Shown here in pieces: positions 21,135-21,754 of a stretch of 21,754 bases of DNA; the stretch's first letter is position 1, and each line of letters opens with the position of its first letter. The notes below the pieces were generated by a model. That model ran no database searches. It was not told the origin of the DNA and worked only from the letters and a program-made list of their open reading frames with translations. Source of the DNA: Methanobacteriota archaeon (GTDB lineage Archaea > Thermoplasmatota > Thermoplasmata > RBG-16-68-12 > EA-27); assembly GCA_016207545.1 (NCBI GenBank), contig JACQPO010000206.1, positions 1 through 21,754 of the forward strand, given 5' to 3'. Position numbers and translations under genes: made by a program.

Positions 21135-21754
21135 ATGCGCAAGGCGGACCTCCTGCGCCGCAAGGTGGAGGACATCGAACTGCGGCCCGGCACGTCCGTG
21201 GACGCCCTCCTCGCCTCCTTCGATCGTGCGGGCGGGTTCACCGCCAAGAAGGTCGCGGAGGGCGCGCGGATCGTGCGGGACATGGTCCGCGACCGCGGGT
21301 GCACGGTCTTCCTCTCGTTCCCCGCCGCGCTCGTTGCGACGGGCGTGCGCGGCGTGCTCCGAACCCTCGTGGAGCGGAAGTGGGTCGACGTCGTGATCAC
21401 GACATGCGGCACCGTGGACCACGACCTCGCCCGCGCGTGGGGCGCGTACTATCACGGGGCGTTCGAGATGGACGACGCCCAGCTTCGGAAGCTCGGGGTG
21501 CACCGCCTCGGGAACATCCTCGTGCCCCGGGAGAGCTACGGCCCGCTCCTCGAACGTCGCGTGCAGCCGATCCTCCAGGAGTTGTGGGACGCCGGCGTGC
21601 GCGCGATCTCCACGCGCGACCTGCTGTGGGAGTTCGGGAAACGCGTGACGGATCGAAAGTCGATCCTGTACTGGGCGGCTCGAAATCGGATTCCGATCTT
21701 CGTGCCCGCGATCTTCGACGGCGCGTTCGGCTCCCAGCTGTGGTCGTTCTGGCA
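21135..21754 (+). CDS. dys: Deoxyhypusine synthase, N-terminal 206 residues (runs off right edge)
   Basis: Deoxyhypusine synthase uses NAD and spermidine to modify a lysine of translation factor aIF5A. The visible part carries family stretches: an N-terminal MRKADLLRRKVEDIELRPG, a Rossmann-type VDVVITTCGTVDHDLARAWG, GNILVPRESYGPLLE, and SILYWAARNRIPIFVPAIFD followed by GAFGSQLWSFW. The catalytic lysine lies further on and is outside the window. ATG 21135 fits the TATA box position. The gene begins 42 bases after the SAP-like gene, on the same strand but with its own promoter. Confidence 0.93.
   Translation, partial: MRKADLLRRKVEDIELRPGTSVDALLASFDRAGGFTAKKVAEGARIVRDMVRDRGCTVFLSFPAALVATGVRGVLRTLVERKWVDVVITTCGTVDHDLARAWGAYYHGAFEMDDAQLRKLGVHRLGNILVPRESYGPLLERRVQPILQELWDAGVRAISTRDLLWEFGKRVTDRKSILYWAARNRIPIFVPAIFDGAFGSQLWSFW

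Noticed and set aside
1..21754. CRISPR arrays and tRNA genes
   Set aside because: No regularly spaced repeat array and no T-loop/acceptor pattern of a tRNA was seen outside coding sequence.

Overview
The window is a gene-dense, high-GC stretch of an archaeal chromosome. The archaeal assignment rests on fibrillarin, an archaeal-length uS15 next to a RecJ-like DHH nuclease, an Orc1/Cdc6 initiator, a deoxyhypusine synthase, an Lhr-type helicase and a DUF835 protein. Most genes have a short AT-rich box about 25-30 bases before the start codon, the spacing expected of leaderless archaeal transcripts. A high-GC Thermoplasmatota-type euryarchaeon fits best; that placement is inference from gene content only. 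Most long open frames on the opposite strands are shadows caused by GC-rich codon use.

Layout. 1-440: the start of an unrecognised leaderless gene running off the left edge, a 12-base palindromic TATA box, and a strongly foldable non-coding stretch. 443-3325 (-): Lhr-like helicase. 3531-4517 (+): two small membrane proteins in the same frame, separated by one TGA. 4575-5487 (-): a HesB/IscA-type Fe-S carrier and a GNAT acetyltransferase. 5553-9265 (+): two overlapping TPR genes, the first with a zinc ribbon, Pro-Glu linker and coiled coil, the second ending in a helix-hairpin-helix. 9219-10292 (-): three overlapping small genes led by a coiled-coil/winged-helix protein. 10651-13261 (+): fibrillarin, uS15 and RecJ-like nuclease. 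13307-14935 (+): a ChrB C-terminal-type protein and an MFS transporter. 14937-17723 (-): an exported OB-fold protein, a DUF835 protein and Orc1/Cdc6. 17773-19142: a TnpB gene bounded by imperfect inverted repeats. 19186 to the right edge (+): a helical protein, a SAP-like/zinc-ribbon protein and the first part of deoxyhypusine synthase.

The information-processing genes (C/D RNP methylase, ribosomal protein, nuclease, replication initiator, hypusination) form the conserved backbone. The accessory material is the TPR pair, the three-gene unit, the chromate-type pair and the TnpB element, which sits exactly between the promoters of cdc6 and its divergent neighbour. The observations most worth a second look are the structured region at 204-440, the TnpB element with its possible omega RNA and inverted ends beside cdc6, the in-frame decayed duplication of the uS15 tail, and the TGA-separated membrane pair whose second gene has no ordinary start codon where coding seems to begin.
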